Assembly (NCBI GenBank): GCA_020722565.1
Contig: DYKO01000001.1
Coordinates: forward strand, 62,001 to 126,000
DNA: 64,000 nt
Direction of reading: 5' to 3'
Origin: Rikenella microfusus
GTDB taxonomy: Bacteria > Bacteroidota > Bacteroidia > Bacteroidales > Tenuifilaceae
Made by a program: the position numbers and the translations under genes. The notes beneath the pieces are model-generated. The model was given only the letters and a program-made list of their open reading frames with translations. It was not told the DNA's origin and searched no databases. Below are positions 43,652-51,883 of the stretch, in pieces. Numbering within the stretch: position 1 is the stretch's first letter; each line of letters starts with the position of its first letter.

Positions 43652-45766
43652 ATGAACAAGAATAATAGAATTGGAATAAAAGATCTGCTCAAAATAATAT
43701 ACTTTTTGGCAGCCACTTTAATTATACTATTTTTCATGCCCCAACAGGGTAGGTTCAAGTACGAATTCCAAAAGGGAAAACTATGGATGCACGAGGACCT
43801 TTATGCTCCTTTTGATTTTCCCATATACAAATCGGAACAGGAAATTTTTGCTGAAAAAAACAAGATGCTGAAAGAGTTTAAGGCTTTTTTCCGATACGAC
43901 TCCACCGTTTATGTTCTTACACTTAACAAATTTTCCGAAGACTTTGATGTTGCCCTTTCACGATTTGTAAAGGAACATCATCAAAACGACCCTAAAGTTC
44001 AGAAACAAATTGCTGATGCCGGAAGGCAAATTAAATTGGAACTTGAAAAAGGTTTTACCCATATCTACTCTAAAGGCATTATCAATCAAGGCAATGGCGA
44101 AATAGGTATCGACTTGTTAAGCAAGGGGTTATCGGTTATCATTAATAATATTGCCCTTGATAAATGGTACGAAGATGTTTACACACAACCAAAAGCAATA
44201 GCATACCTCACCACACTCGCAGAAACCTCCACTCAGGTGCACTATCCCAAACTACGGGAATTCTGGAAAACCTTATATCTAAAAAATTATGTCCAGCCCA
44301 ACCTGTTGTACGACGATTTTACCACTCAGAAATTTAAAAATGAACTCATCTCCAATATCTCAACTACAAAGGGGATGGTTCAGGCTGGAGAACGAATAGT
44401 AACCAAGGGCGAAGTGGTTAACACGGAAATTTATCAAATGCTGGAATCGCTTAAGATCGAGTATGAAAAGCATCTGGGGAACAGAAATCAGCTTTCCGTA
44501 ACCCTGGGGAACGGTGTTCTCATAACCTCATTATTCATTGTTCTGTTTTTGTTTCTATTGAATTTCAGACCCGAAGTACTAAACGAGAACAGGAAATTGC
44601 TATTTGTTTTAATGCTGATAATCCTCATGGCATTAGTTTCCAACCTAATCATCAGAACCAGGTTTGTCAGTATTTACATAATTCCCTTGGCAATTATTCC
44701 TATTTTTATAAAAACTTTTTTCGATTCCCGATTGGCTTTATTTGTACATCTAGTTACTATTTTTCTTGTAGCCTTTCTGGTTCCAAACAGTTTCGAATTT
44801 GTTTTCACCAACTTTATAACGGGTATAGTGGCAATATTAGGACTAACCAACATGTATAGGCGCAGCAAACTTTTCAAAACCGTTGGTCTTATATATCTAA
44901 CCTATCTCATACTATACCTTAGCCTTGCAGTTATTGAAGATGGCAACCTAAAGGGCATGAACTGGCTGGTCACCCTTTGGTATGGTATTAATGCACTGCT
45001 GTTACTGGCATCCTATCAACTGGTTTACATCTTTGAAAAGGTATTTGGTTTTATTTCCGATATTACCCTAATTGAGCTATCCGATACCAATTCGGACCTA
45101 CTCCGTAAATTGGCCGAGGTTGCCCCCGGAACTTTTCAGCACTCGTTACAGGTTGCCAATTTGGCAGAAAGTGCTGTACAGTACGTTGGGGGTAATCCGC
45201 TGTTGGTAAGAACCGGAGCGCTATATCATGATATTGGGAAGATTACCAATCCCCTCTATTTTATAGAGAATCAGCAGGGAGGGTTTAACCCTCACGATAA
45301 TATAGATAACACTAAAAGCGCCGAAATCATTATTAGCCATGTTGAGGAAGGTTATAAAATTGCTCAAAAATCGGGCCTTCCCCAACAAATTACCGACTTC
45401 ATAACCATGCATCATGGCACCTCCAAGGTAAAGTACTTTTACGATAAGCAAAAACAAAACATAGGCGATGCAACCGATATTGAAAAGAAATTTACCTATC
45501 CAGGACCTGAACCCCAAACCAAGGAAACCGCTGTTGTGATGATGGCCGATGCGGTAGAAGCTGCTTCGCGCAGCCTCAAGGAATACTCTGTTCAAACCAT
45601 TGACGAACTGGTTGATAAAATTATTAATGAGCAACTTGCATCGGGTCAACTTAGCTATGCCGACATCAACCTAAAAGATATATCAACAATTAAAACGATA
45701 TTTAAAAAGAAGCTGCAAAATATTTACCACGTGAGAGTTGAGTATCCCAGCAATAAGAAAGACTGA
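43652..45766 (+). CDS. 7TM-HD membrane phosphodiesterase (PgpH-like)
   Basis: A 704-residue 7TMR-HD protein. One N-terminal membrane segment is followed by an extracellular 7TMR-HDED sensing domain (about 35-285), seven membrane helices (about 290-480), and a cytoplasmic HD domain with HSLQVANLAESAV, LYHDIGKI (His near residue 526) and MHHGTSKV. Relatives such as PgpH hydrolyse cyclic di-AMP. Whether this organism makes c-di-AMP is not shown here. The gene's stop codon lies one base from the stop of the convergent phosphatase gene; no terminator separates them. Confidence 0.9.
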   Translation: MNKNNRIGIKDLLKIIYFLAATLIILFFMPQQGRFKYEFQKGKLWMHEDLYAPFDFPIYKSEQEIFAEKNKMLKEFKAFFRYDSTVYVLTLNKFSEDFDVALSRFVKEHHQNDPKVQKQIADAGRQIKLELEKGFTHIYSKGIINQGNGEIGIDLLSKGLSVIINNIALDKWYEDVYTQPKAIAYLTTLAETSTQVHYPKLREFWKTLYLKNYVQPNLLYDDFTTQKFKNELISNISTTKGMVQAGERIVTKGEVVNTEIYQMLESLKIEYEKHLGNRNQLSVTLGNGVLITSLFIVLFLFLLNFRPEVLNENRKLLFVLMLIILMALVSNLIIRTRFVSIYIIPLAIIPIFIKTFFDSRLALFVHLVTIFLVAFLVPNSFEFVFTNFITGIVAILGLTNMYRRSKLFKTVGLIYLTYLILYLSLAVIEDGNLKGMNWLVTLWYGINALLLLASYQLVYIFEKVFGFISDITLIELSDTNSDLLRKLAEVAPGTFQHSLQVANLAESAVQYVGGNPLLVRTGALYHDIGKITNPLYFIENQQGGFNPHDNIDNTKSAEIIISHVEEGYKIAQKSGLPQQITDFITMHHGTSKVKYFYDKQKQNIGDATDIEKKFTYPGPEPQTKETAVVMMADAVEAASRSLKEYSVQTIDELVDKIINEQLASGQLSYADINLKDISTIKTIFKKKLQNIYHVRVEYPSNKKD

Positions 45767-45767
45767 C

Positions 45768-46139
45768 CTAGTCGACTCTTATACCCAGCACACAAATATC
45801 ATCGAGTTGGTCGGCGCCATGCAAATGGTTTTCCATCATTTGCGAGAGCAAATTACCCTGCTGGGCCATTGGCTTTGAGTATGGCTGCATTAGCAAATCA
45901 AAAAAGCGTTGATGACCAAACTTTTTCTTATCACTACTAATCTGATCCGAGTAGCCATCGGAAAAAAGGTAGATATAGGTAGGTGTAATTAAGTCAATCT
46001 TAATATCTTCAAAGGGTTTAGCACCAGCGGGCTGAAACCCTCCGGTTGAACGTATATTGCCGTTAATTTTTTGCAACGAACCGTTCTGTATTACCACCAA
46101 TGGCCTACCGGCACCACTGAAAAATATTCTTCGATTCAC
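45768..46139 (-). pseudogene. C-terminal fragment of the SpoIIE/PP2C phosphatase, shifted frame
   Basis: These 123 codons (starting GTG at 46139) read as the second half of a SpoIIE/RsbU-type phosphatase: FSGAGRPLVVIQNG, then IYLFSDGYSDQISSD (metal-binding Asp) and DQLDDICVLGIRV at the end. The same frame continues upstream of the GTG as QGSCGIDIAFVTIDKVNRR, which is the expected continuation of the neighbouring gene's product, so the break is a frameshift and not a real gene boundary. It begins with a GTGA overlap, so re-initiation is formally possible. By itself it lacks half of the catalytic site. Confidence 0.8.
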
Positions 46140-47965
46140 CTTATCAATGGTAACAAATGCAATATCGATACCGCAAGAACCTTGCTCCCGCTTTCGTTCT
46201 GTTTCAGTGCATCCTGCAGCTGAACATTCAGCGATTCGAGCACTTTAGATGGCTTATTGACCCTCCATTCGTTTACAATTTTATTCAGCAATGTATTGCC
46301 AATCATCGACATAAAAGCGCCAGGTACGCCATGACCGGTACAGTCCATTACTGCAGCATACACGTAATTGCTATCCCCTCCTACCCAGTAAAAATCGCCA
46401 CTAACAATATCCTTAGGTTGATAAATCACAAAATGATCAGAAAATAGTTCAGCAAACTTCTCGGGTTTGGGAAGTAGAGCGTTCTGAATGGTTTTAGCAT
46501 ACTCAATGCTGCTTACCATACGCTCATTCTTATCAGCAATAATTTGCTGTGTCTGCTCCAGGATGATATTCTTTCGTTCAATCTCATCGCGTTGGGCCAA
46601 AATTTCCTCCTGCTGCTGTTGAAGCTCCTCGTTCTTTTCAAGAATTTCCCTTTGATGGTTAGCTAGTTCCTCATTTTTCCTTTTAATCTTTGATAGATAG
46701 AAAAGAATAAAGGTAACCAATATTGCTCCAAGGCTAATGATTGCTACCAACGAATAACGAACAGTTTTTTCGCGCCTAAGTCGCTCGGCATATTCAGCAT
46801 CGCGCTTGGCCTGCTGTATTCGAGCATCCTCCTGCTGACGCTCAAATTGGTAAAAAAACTCAGCCTGAATAGATTTTCGGGTATTATCTTCATTAAAAAG
46901 GCTATCGCGGGTGGCAATAAACCGCTTAAAATGATAGTAGGCCTGCTTGATTTGCCCGAGCTGCTCATAAATCTCTCCTAACCGTTGATGGGCGTTACTT
47001 TCTATTTCTTTTAAACGATCCGGAATTGATAGCTGAAGCGCCTTATTAAAATGTTCCACAGCCATCTGCGGGCTCCCCCTCTTCAGGTAGTAATTCCCAA
47101 AGTTTAGTTCACATTCGGCTAAACGTAAGGGATTATTTAGTTTTGTAAAGGTTTCGCGAGCCCTGTCCAGATACTTTACCACATCATCCAGTGAACCATG
47201 ATCGATGTTAATTCCAGCCAGCTCATTGTAAATTGTTCCAATACCATCCAAATCGCCAGAACGATTGGCATATATTAGCGCCCTTAGATAGTAATCGGAG
47301 GCCTTTGATAAGTCACCACGCTTGCGGTGCACCTCTCCTATGTTTAGGTAGGATGTGCCTATTCCCTCATCGTTCTTAAGTTTTTCCTCTATACTCAGCG
47401 ATTTGTTGTAGTATTCTAGAGCCTTATCGTAAAGCTTTTGATACAGATGAACAACCCCGATATTATTTAATACCGTTGATATCCCTGATTCACAACCGAT
47501 TTTTTGATATATGGAAAGGGCTTTAAAATAGTAATTAAGAGCATTAGGAAATTCGCCCCGTAATCGATAAATGGCGCCTATCTGATTAAGCGTTGAGGCC
47601 TCACCACGTTGGTTACCTGTTTGCTGATAGTATTCAAGCACATTACCAAAATCGGCCATGGCGTTACTATACTGTCCCTTCTCCCTATAAATAGCTCCAC
47701 GACGGGTTAAAACATAAATAACATACTTATTAAGCCCTAACCGTTCAAAGTAGGGTATTGATTTATCAATAATCAAAAGACAGCTGTCAAGCTGTTCGCT
47801 GTAAAAAAAAGTATCGACTCTATCAATAAGTTCTGCAGCAAATAGTGAATCGCGCCTAAAATCTAAAGAGGAATATTCTGACTTTTGAGCATAAAGCTTT
47901 TCACCGGTAGTAATTACAACCGAAAAGCACAGAAACCAAAACAACCATTTCCCCACGATAAACAT
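46136..47965 (-). CDS. TPR-SpoIIE (PP2C) phosphatase, truncated by frameshift
   Basis: 609 residues: signal peptide (about 1-26), a TPR array (about 40-390, for example ALNYYFKALSIYQKIGCESG and KALEYYNKSLSIEEKLKND, each given in part), one membrane helix near 405-425, a coiled coil (430-490), and the first half of a SpoIIE/PP2C phosphatase: DIVSGDFYWVGG, VMDCTGHGVPGAFMS. It then runs out of frame (SGSKVLAVSILHLLPLIR, stop) where family members continue with a DGIDIA-type strand. The missing half is encoded next door in another frame. The original gene would make a protein of about 735 residues, a periplasmic-sensing phosphatase of the partner-switching type. Confidence 0.85.
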   Translation of the reverse strand: MFIVGKWLFWFLCFSVVITTGEKLYAQKSEYSSLDFRRDSLFAAELIDRVDTFFYSEQLDSCLLIIDKSIPYFERLGLNKYVIYVLTRRGAIYREKGQYSNAMADFGNVLEYYQQTGNQRGEASTLNQIGAIYRLRGEFPNALNYYFKALSIYQKIGCESGISTVLNNIGVVHLYQKLYDKALEYYNKSLSIEEKLKNDEGIGTSYLNIGEVHRKRGDLSKASDYYLRALIYANRSGDLDGIGTIYNELAGINIDHGSLDDVVKYLDRARETFTKLNNPLRLAECELNFGNYYLKRGSPQMAVEHFNKALQLSIPDRLKEIESNAHQRLGEIYEQLGQIKQAYYHFKRFIATRDSLFNEDNTRKSIQAEFFYQFERQQEDARIQQAKRDAEYAERLRREKTVRYSLVAIISLGAILVTFILFYLSKIKRKNEELANHQREILEKNEELQQQQEEILAQRDEIERKNIILEQTQQIIADKNERMVSSIEYAKTIQNALLPKPEKFAELFSDHFVIYQPKDIVSGDFYWVGGDSNYVYAAVMDCTGHGVPGAFMSMIGNTLLNKIVNEWRVNKPSKVLESLNVQLQDALKQNESGSKVLAVSILHLLPLIR

Positions 47966-47993
47966 TAATTACCATTCAAGTTACACCTAATTC

Positions 47994-48001
47994 CAAATTT
48001 A
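47994..48001 (-). promoter_or_regulatory. -7 promoter box of the TPR-SpoIIE gene
   Basis: TAAATTTG on the minus strand, a perfect TAnnTTTG box, 29 bases before the start codon. Confidence 0.55.
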
Positions 48002-48110
48002 CCATTTTTTTTTAAGTGCATTATGGACTCAAACCCTTTTTGATTTCAATATTTTTGACCAATTAGCCCGATTAAAACATATGTGTAGTAACAGAAGTGA
48101 CAAAAACAAA

Positions 48111-48133
48111 AAAACCGGTTCCAAACCGGTTTT
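48111..48133 (-). terminator. Terminator of the THX gene
   Basis: AAAACCGGTT pairs with AACCGGTTTT around CCA, with T-runs on the minus strand. It is 23 bases past the THX stop. Confidence 0.8.
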
Positions 48134-48155
48134 TTTTAAAAAAAATAGTCTGACT

Positions 48156-48281
48156 TTACTTTGCCTGGGCTTTAGCCTTCTCGCGTTTTGCCTTACTAAT
48201 TACAGACTTTTTGGGACGTGTATTTCCAAACGATCCCTGGAATATTTTACCCCTACGGGTCTTTTTATCTCCTTTTCCCAT
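48156..48281 (-). CDS. 30S ribosomal protein THX
   Basis: A 41-residue, extremely basic protein that reads MGKGDKKTRRGKIFQGSFG then NTRPKKSVISKAKREKAKAQ. This is the small-subunit protein THX (Thx/RPS31 type) that sits in a cavity at the top of the 30S head and is found in Bacteroidota and Thermus. It is below common length cut-offs for gene finding. A TAnnTTTG box with TTTG further upstream precedes it and a strong terminator follows. A longer frame on the opposite strand in the same place is a shadow. Confidence 0.92.
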   Translation of the reverse strand: MGKGDKKTRRGKIFQGSFGNTRPKKSVISKAKREKAKAQAK

Positions 48282-48318
48282 GACGTTTATAATGTTAAAG
48301 GTTCATCGTATTGAGCAA

Positions 48319-48354
48319 CAAAATTAAACGATTATTTTGATTTATAAAGCCAAA
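48319..48354 (-). promoter_or_regulatory. Promoter of the THX gene
   Basis: TAATTTTG (48319-48326) as -7 and TTTG (48351-48354) as -33, 24 bases apart, on the minus strand, 38 bases before the start codon. Confidence 0.55.
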
Positions 48355-48445
48355 TTGCAAAATTTATAACAAACATGTTATTTAACAATGCTGAAAAACA
48401 GCGAAATCCATTGAAATATTTATGTGTAAACTTAACTATACAGAG

Positions 48446-48453
48446 TAACTTTG
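48446..48453 (+). promoter_or_regulatory. -7 promoter box of the mce-mmd operon
   Basis: TAACTTTG, a perfect TAnnTTTG box, 28 bases before the mce ATG. Confidence 0.6.
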
Positions 48454-48481
48454 CAAAAAATTAAACAAAAAACTTTCAGCC

Positions 48482-48892
48482 ATGAGTATATCACATATAG
48501 AGCACATCGGTATAGCCGTAAAAAGTTTAGAGAATTCCATCCCCTTTTATGAAAAGGTGCTGGGTTTAAAGTGTTACAATATCGAAGAGGTAAGAGATCA
48601 AAAGGTAAGAACCGCCTTCTTCATGGTAGGACAAACAAAAATTGAGCTACTTGAATCAACTGATCCCGAGGGTCCAATTGGCAAGTTCATTGAGAAAAAA
48701 GGAGAAGGGATTCACCATATTGCTTTTGCAGTTAAGGGGATTGAGGATCAGCTTAAGCGTATGGAAGAACAAGGTATTATGCTTATCGACAAGGCTCCCC
48801 GCAAGGGTGCAGAGGGACTCGACATTGCCTTCCTACATCCAAAGTCAACACTTGGGGTTCTCACTGAGCTCTGCGAAGATAAAAACAAGTAA
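48482..48892 (+). CDS. mce: Methylmalonyl-CoA epimerase
   Basis: A 136-residue VOC-fold metalloenzyme that interconverts (R)- and (S)-methylmalonyl-CoA. Metal ligands appear as HIEHIGIAV (His8), GEGIHHIAFAV and TELCED. Length and motifs are standard. It is the first gene of an operon with the sodium-pumping decarboxylase, matching propionate formation from succinate via methylmalonyl-CoA. 33 bases before mmdA. Confidence 0.95.
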   Translation: MSISHIEHIGIAVKSLENSIPFYEKVLGLKCYNIEEVRDQKVRTAFFMVGQTKIELLESTDPEGPIGKFIEKKGEGIHHIAFAVKGIEDQLKRMEEQGIMLIDKAPRKGAEGLDIAFLHPKSTLGVLTELCEDKNK

Positions 48893-48925
48893 TAAGTTGT
48901 ATATTCCCCAAACACACATACCAAC

Positions 48926-50488
48926 ATGAGCACACAGGAACAAAAGATTAAGGAACTAATTGAGATGCGGGAGAAAGCCAAACTTGGTGGTGGCCCAAAG
49001 CGAATTGAAGCACAGCACAAAAAAGGGAAAAATACTGCCCGTGAACGCATCGATATGCTGCTTGATGAAGGCAGCTTCGAGGAGTTCGACATGTTCGTAT
49101 CGCACCGCTGTATCGATTTTGGCTTGGATAAGGAAAACTACCTGTCCGACGGTGTTGTTACCGGTTACGGAACAATTGACGGACGGTTGGTTTACGTTTT
49201 TTCGCAGGATTTTACCGTATTTGGCGGTTCGCTTTCTGAGATGTTCGCTGCCAAAATTTGCAAGGTGATGGATATGGCCATGAAGGTAGGCGCTCCGGTT
49301 ATTGGCATTAATGATAGCGGTGGAGCCCGCATTCAGGAAGGAGTAAAGAGTTTAGGAGGCTATGCCGATATTTTCCAACGCAACATTCTTGCCTCGGGGG
49401 TAATTCCACAAATTTCAGCCGTATTTGGTCCCTGTGCCGGTGGTGCAGTTTACTCTCCCGCCCTCACGGACTTCATCATTATGTCGCGCAACACCAGCTA
49501 CATGTTTGTAACCGGGCCCAAAGTGGTTAAAACCGTTACCGGAGAAACCGTTACCTCCGAAGAACTTGGCGGTGCTAGTGTTCATTCCACCAAATCGGGC
49601 GTTGCCCATTTTCTTTCGGACACTGAAGAGGAAGGCATCATGCTAATCCGCAAGCTGCTCAGCTACCTACCCCAAAATAACCTTGAGGAACCTCCCCTAC
49701 AACCCTGCAACGACCCAATTGATAGGCTAGAGGATTCACTCAACGAGATTATTCCCGACAGCCCTAACAAACCCTACGATGTAAAAGATGTAATAGCTGC
49801 AGTTGTTGACAACGGCGAGTACCTTGAATTGCAGCGCGATTATGCCCCTAATATTTTAACCTGTTTCGCACGATTCAACGGCCAATCAGTAGGAATTGTA
49901 GCCAACCAACCCAAGTACCTTGCTGGTGTTTTGGATATTAACGCATCGCGTAAAGCAGCTCGATTTGTTCGCTTCTGCGATGCCTTTAACATTCCCATTG
50001 TTACATTAGTTGACGTTCCGGGATTCCTACCAGGCACCGCACAGGAATACAATGGCATCATTATACATGGCGCTAAACTTCTTTACGCCTACGGCGAGGC
50101 GACCGTACCAAAGGTTACAGTAATTCTCCGAAAAGCTTACGGTGGTGCTTACGATGTAATGAGCTCCAAGCATCTGCGCGGCGATATCAATTACGCTTGG
50201 CCAAGCGCTGAAATCGCTGTCATGGGACCCAAAGGTGCCATTGAAGTTCTTCTTAGCCGTGAACTTGAAACCATTGAGGATGAAAAAGCCAAAGTGGAAT
50301 TTCTATTACGTAAGGAGCAAGAGTATAAAGAGAAATTTGCCAACCCCTATGTGGCTGCCAAATTTGGCTTCCTCGACGATGTAATTGAACCCCGAAATAC
50401 CCGTTTTCGCATTATAAGAGCACTTCAGTCACTGGCAACTAAAAAGGATGTTATGCCTCCCAAAAAACACTCAAACCTGCCCCTGTAA
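48926..50488 (+). CDS. mmdA: Methylmalonyl-CoA decarboxylase alpha subunit (carboxyltransferase)
   Basis: A 520-residue carboxyltransferase, the alpha subunit that moves carboxyl from methylmalonyl-CoA to biotin. Start [23 protein letters not shown]; two acyl-CoA-binding crotonase-like halves with the oxyanion-hole glycines at [18 protein letters not shown] and, in the second half, [13 protein letters not shown] and [19 protein letters not shown]. Homology also covers propionyl-CoA carboxylase beta; the neighbours (biotin carrier, OadG-like and OadB-like subunits, no biotin carboxylase) argue for the decarboxylase. Substrate call is from context with mce. Confidence 0.93.
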   Translation: MSTQEQKIKELIEMREKAKLGGGPKRIEAQHKKGKNTARERIDMLLDEGSFEEFDMFVSHRCIDFGLDKENYLSDGVVTGYGTIDGRLVYVFSQDFTVFGGSLSEMFAAKICKVMDMAMKVGAPVIGINDSGGARIQEGVKSLGGYADIFQRNILASGVIPQISAVFGPCAGGAVYSPALTDFIIMSRNTSYMFVTGPKVVKTVTGETVTSEELGGASVHSTKSGVAHFLSDTEEEGIMLIRKLLSYLPQNNLEEPPLQPCNDPIDRLEDSLNEIIPDSPNKPYDVKDVIAAVVDNGEYLELQRDYAPNILTCFARFNGQSVGIVANQPKYLAGVLDINASRKAARFVRFCDAFNIPIVTLVDVPGFLPGTAQEYNGIIIHGAKLLYAYGEATVPKVTVILRKAYGGAYDVMSSKHLRGDINYAWPSAEIAVMGPKGAIEVLLSRELETIEDEKAKVEFLLRKEQEYKEKFANPYVAAKFGFLDDVIEPRNTRFRIIRALQSLATKKDVMPPKKHSNLPL

Positions 50489-50498
50489 CATTAAACAG

Positions 50499-51413
50499 AT
50501 GGAAAAAATGAAAAAGGTATATTTCGTTATACTATCAATTGCCTTTGGGTTACTCGCTGCGGATAAAATAAATGCTCAAAGCATTTATGATATTCGCATA
50601 AACGAGGTTATGCTGTTTAACCATACCAATTACATCGACAGCTATGGCGAACGGAGCGCATGGATTGAGCTGATGAACACGGGGTACAACAGCGTTAATG
50701 TTGCAGGCTGCTATTTTACCAATAGCCCTAACCATCCAACCATGTACCGCATTCCTTCCAGCGATCCCATTACCAAAATTCCACAGCAGCAGTTCCTTGC
50801 ATTTTTTGCCAGCGGCAAAAACCAGCATGGAACGCTTCATCTTAACTTTACCATCGATAGCGTGAATCGTTTTATTGCCCTCTTTGCCCCAGATGGCAAA
50901 ACACTGCTCGACAGCCTAACCATCCCTCAATTAGACCCCGACAAATCGTTTGCTCGGCTACCCAACGGCAAGGGGAACTGGAAGATTACTGAATTTTCTA
51001 CACCAAACTCATCTAATGAGCTGCTCATACCAAACGTCAACAGGGGCGATAGAATTGGGAAAATTGACCCTTTAAGTATTGTTATGTCCATAACAGCCAT
51101 GGGGGTAGTTTTCACAGCTCTCTTGGTTCTGTACCGCTTATTCAAATTCACTGCACGTTTTATTCAGAATCCCATACGGTTAAAACGAAGTAAAAACTTA
51201 CCTCTATTGGAGGGACAAAAAGAACCTAAGGAAATTTCGGGTGAGGTTTTTGCTGCCATCTCGGCTGCTCTATACTTATATGAAACTGACAAACATGACC
51301 AGGAATCAACTATTCTAACCATTGAGCGTGTTTCGCGCCGTTACTCACCCTGGAGCTCAAAAATATACACACTTAGACAGGTTCCCCAAAGGATAGCGGT
51401 TAACAGAAAGTAA
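50499..51413 (+). CDS. OadG-like decarboxylase subunit fused to a lamin-tail domain
   Basis: About 304 residues from the ATG at 50499 (an upstream in-frame ATG lies inside mmdA). A signal peptide is followed by a lamin-tail-type beta-sandwich at about 30-165 (RINEVMLFNHTNYIDSYGER, AWIELMNTGYNSVNVAGCY), then a single membrane helix near 195-220 (VMSITAMGVVFTALLVLY) and a charged cytoplasmic tail. The helix plus tail are OadG/MmdD-like, the small subunit that links the carboxyltransferase to the membrane. A periplasmic lamin-tail domain on this subunit is unusual for the textbook enzyme. The tail ends with basic text SRRYSPWSSKIYTLRQV. Confidence 0.8.
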   Translation: MEKMKKVYFVILSIAFGLLAADKINAQSIYDIRINEVMLFNHTNYIDSYGERSAWIELMNTGYNSVNVAGCYFTNSPNHPTMYRIPSSDPITKIPQQQFLAFFASGKNQHGTLHLNFTIDSVNRFIALFAPDGKTLLDSLTIPQLDPDKSFARLPNGKGNWKITEFSTPNSSNELLIPNVNRGDRIGKIDPLSIVMSITAMGVVFTALLVLYRLFKFTARFIQNPIRLKRSKNLPLLEGQKEPKEISGEVFAAISAALYLYETDKHDQESTILTIERVSRRYSPWSSKIYTLRQVPQRIAVNRK

Positions 51414-51443
51414 TACTAAATAAAACAACAAGTAAATAAGAAC

Positions 51444-51881
51444 ATGAAAGATTTTAAGTTCAAGATAAATGGCAATGAATACGTTGTTCACATTGCAAAT
51501 GTAGAGGGCAACATTGCCGAATTGGAGGTAAATGGCACTCCATACAGGGTTGAGCTCGATAAAGAGCTTAAGCAAACCAAAACGCCCAAGTTGGTTCGTC
51601 CGGAGGCAATACCAGCCACCGATTCGCATCCTGCAATCGCAAAAACAGTTAGCCCAGGGGCATCTACTTCAGGTGCTGTTAAGTCTCCACTACCCGGTGT
51701 TATACTTGATGTTCACGTTAAACCCGGTGATACGGTTAAAATAGGGCAACATTTACTGGTTCTTGAGGCCATGAAAATGGAAAATAATATCGACTCAGAT
51801 AAGGAAGGCAAGGTACTTGAGGTTAAGGTACACAAAGGTGATTCTGTTCTGGAAGGTGATGTACTTGTTATAATTGGTTAG
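51444..51881 (+). CDS. Biotin carboxyl carrier subunit (MmdC type)
   Basis: A 145-residue biotin carrier. The biotinyl domain covers about residues 76-145, with the biotin lysine at Lys111 in VLEAMKMEN. A Pro/Ala/Ser-rich linker (PEAIPATDSHPA) precedes it, and the N-terminal half is a small beta-rich domain. It shuttles carboxyl from the alpha subunit to the membrane beta subunit. The beta gene follows after 2 bases. Confidence 0.95.
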   Translation: MKDFKFKINGNEYVVHIANVEGNIAELEVNGTPYRVELDKELKQTKTPKLVRPEAIPATDSHPAIAKTVSPGASTSGAVKSPLPGVILDVHVKPGDTVKIGQHLLVLEAMKMENNIDSDKEGKVLEVKVHKGDSVLEGDVLVIIG

Positions 51882-51883
51882 CT

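Noticed and set aside
46185-46215. Programmed -1 frameshift in the SpoIIE gene
   Set aside because: No X-XXY-YYZ slippery heptamer in the upstream frame at the junction and no pause structure seen; a mutation is simpler.
48081-48314. Plus-strand frame of 77 codons
   Set aside because: It covers a terminator and lies opposite the ribosomal protein THX gene, which is the real one.
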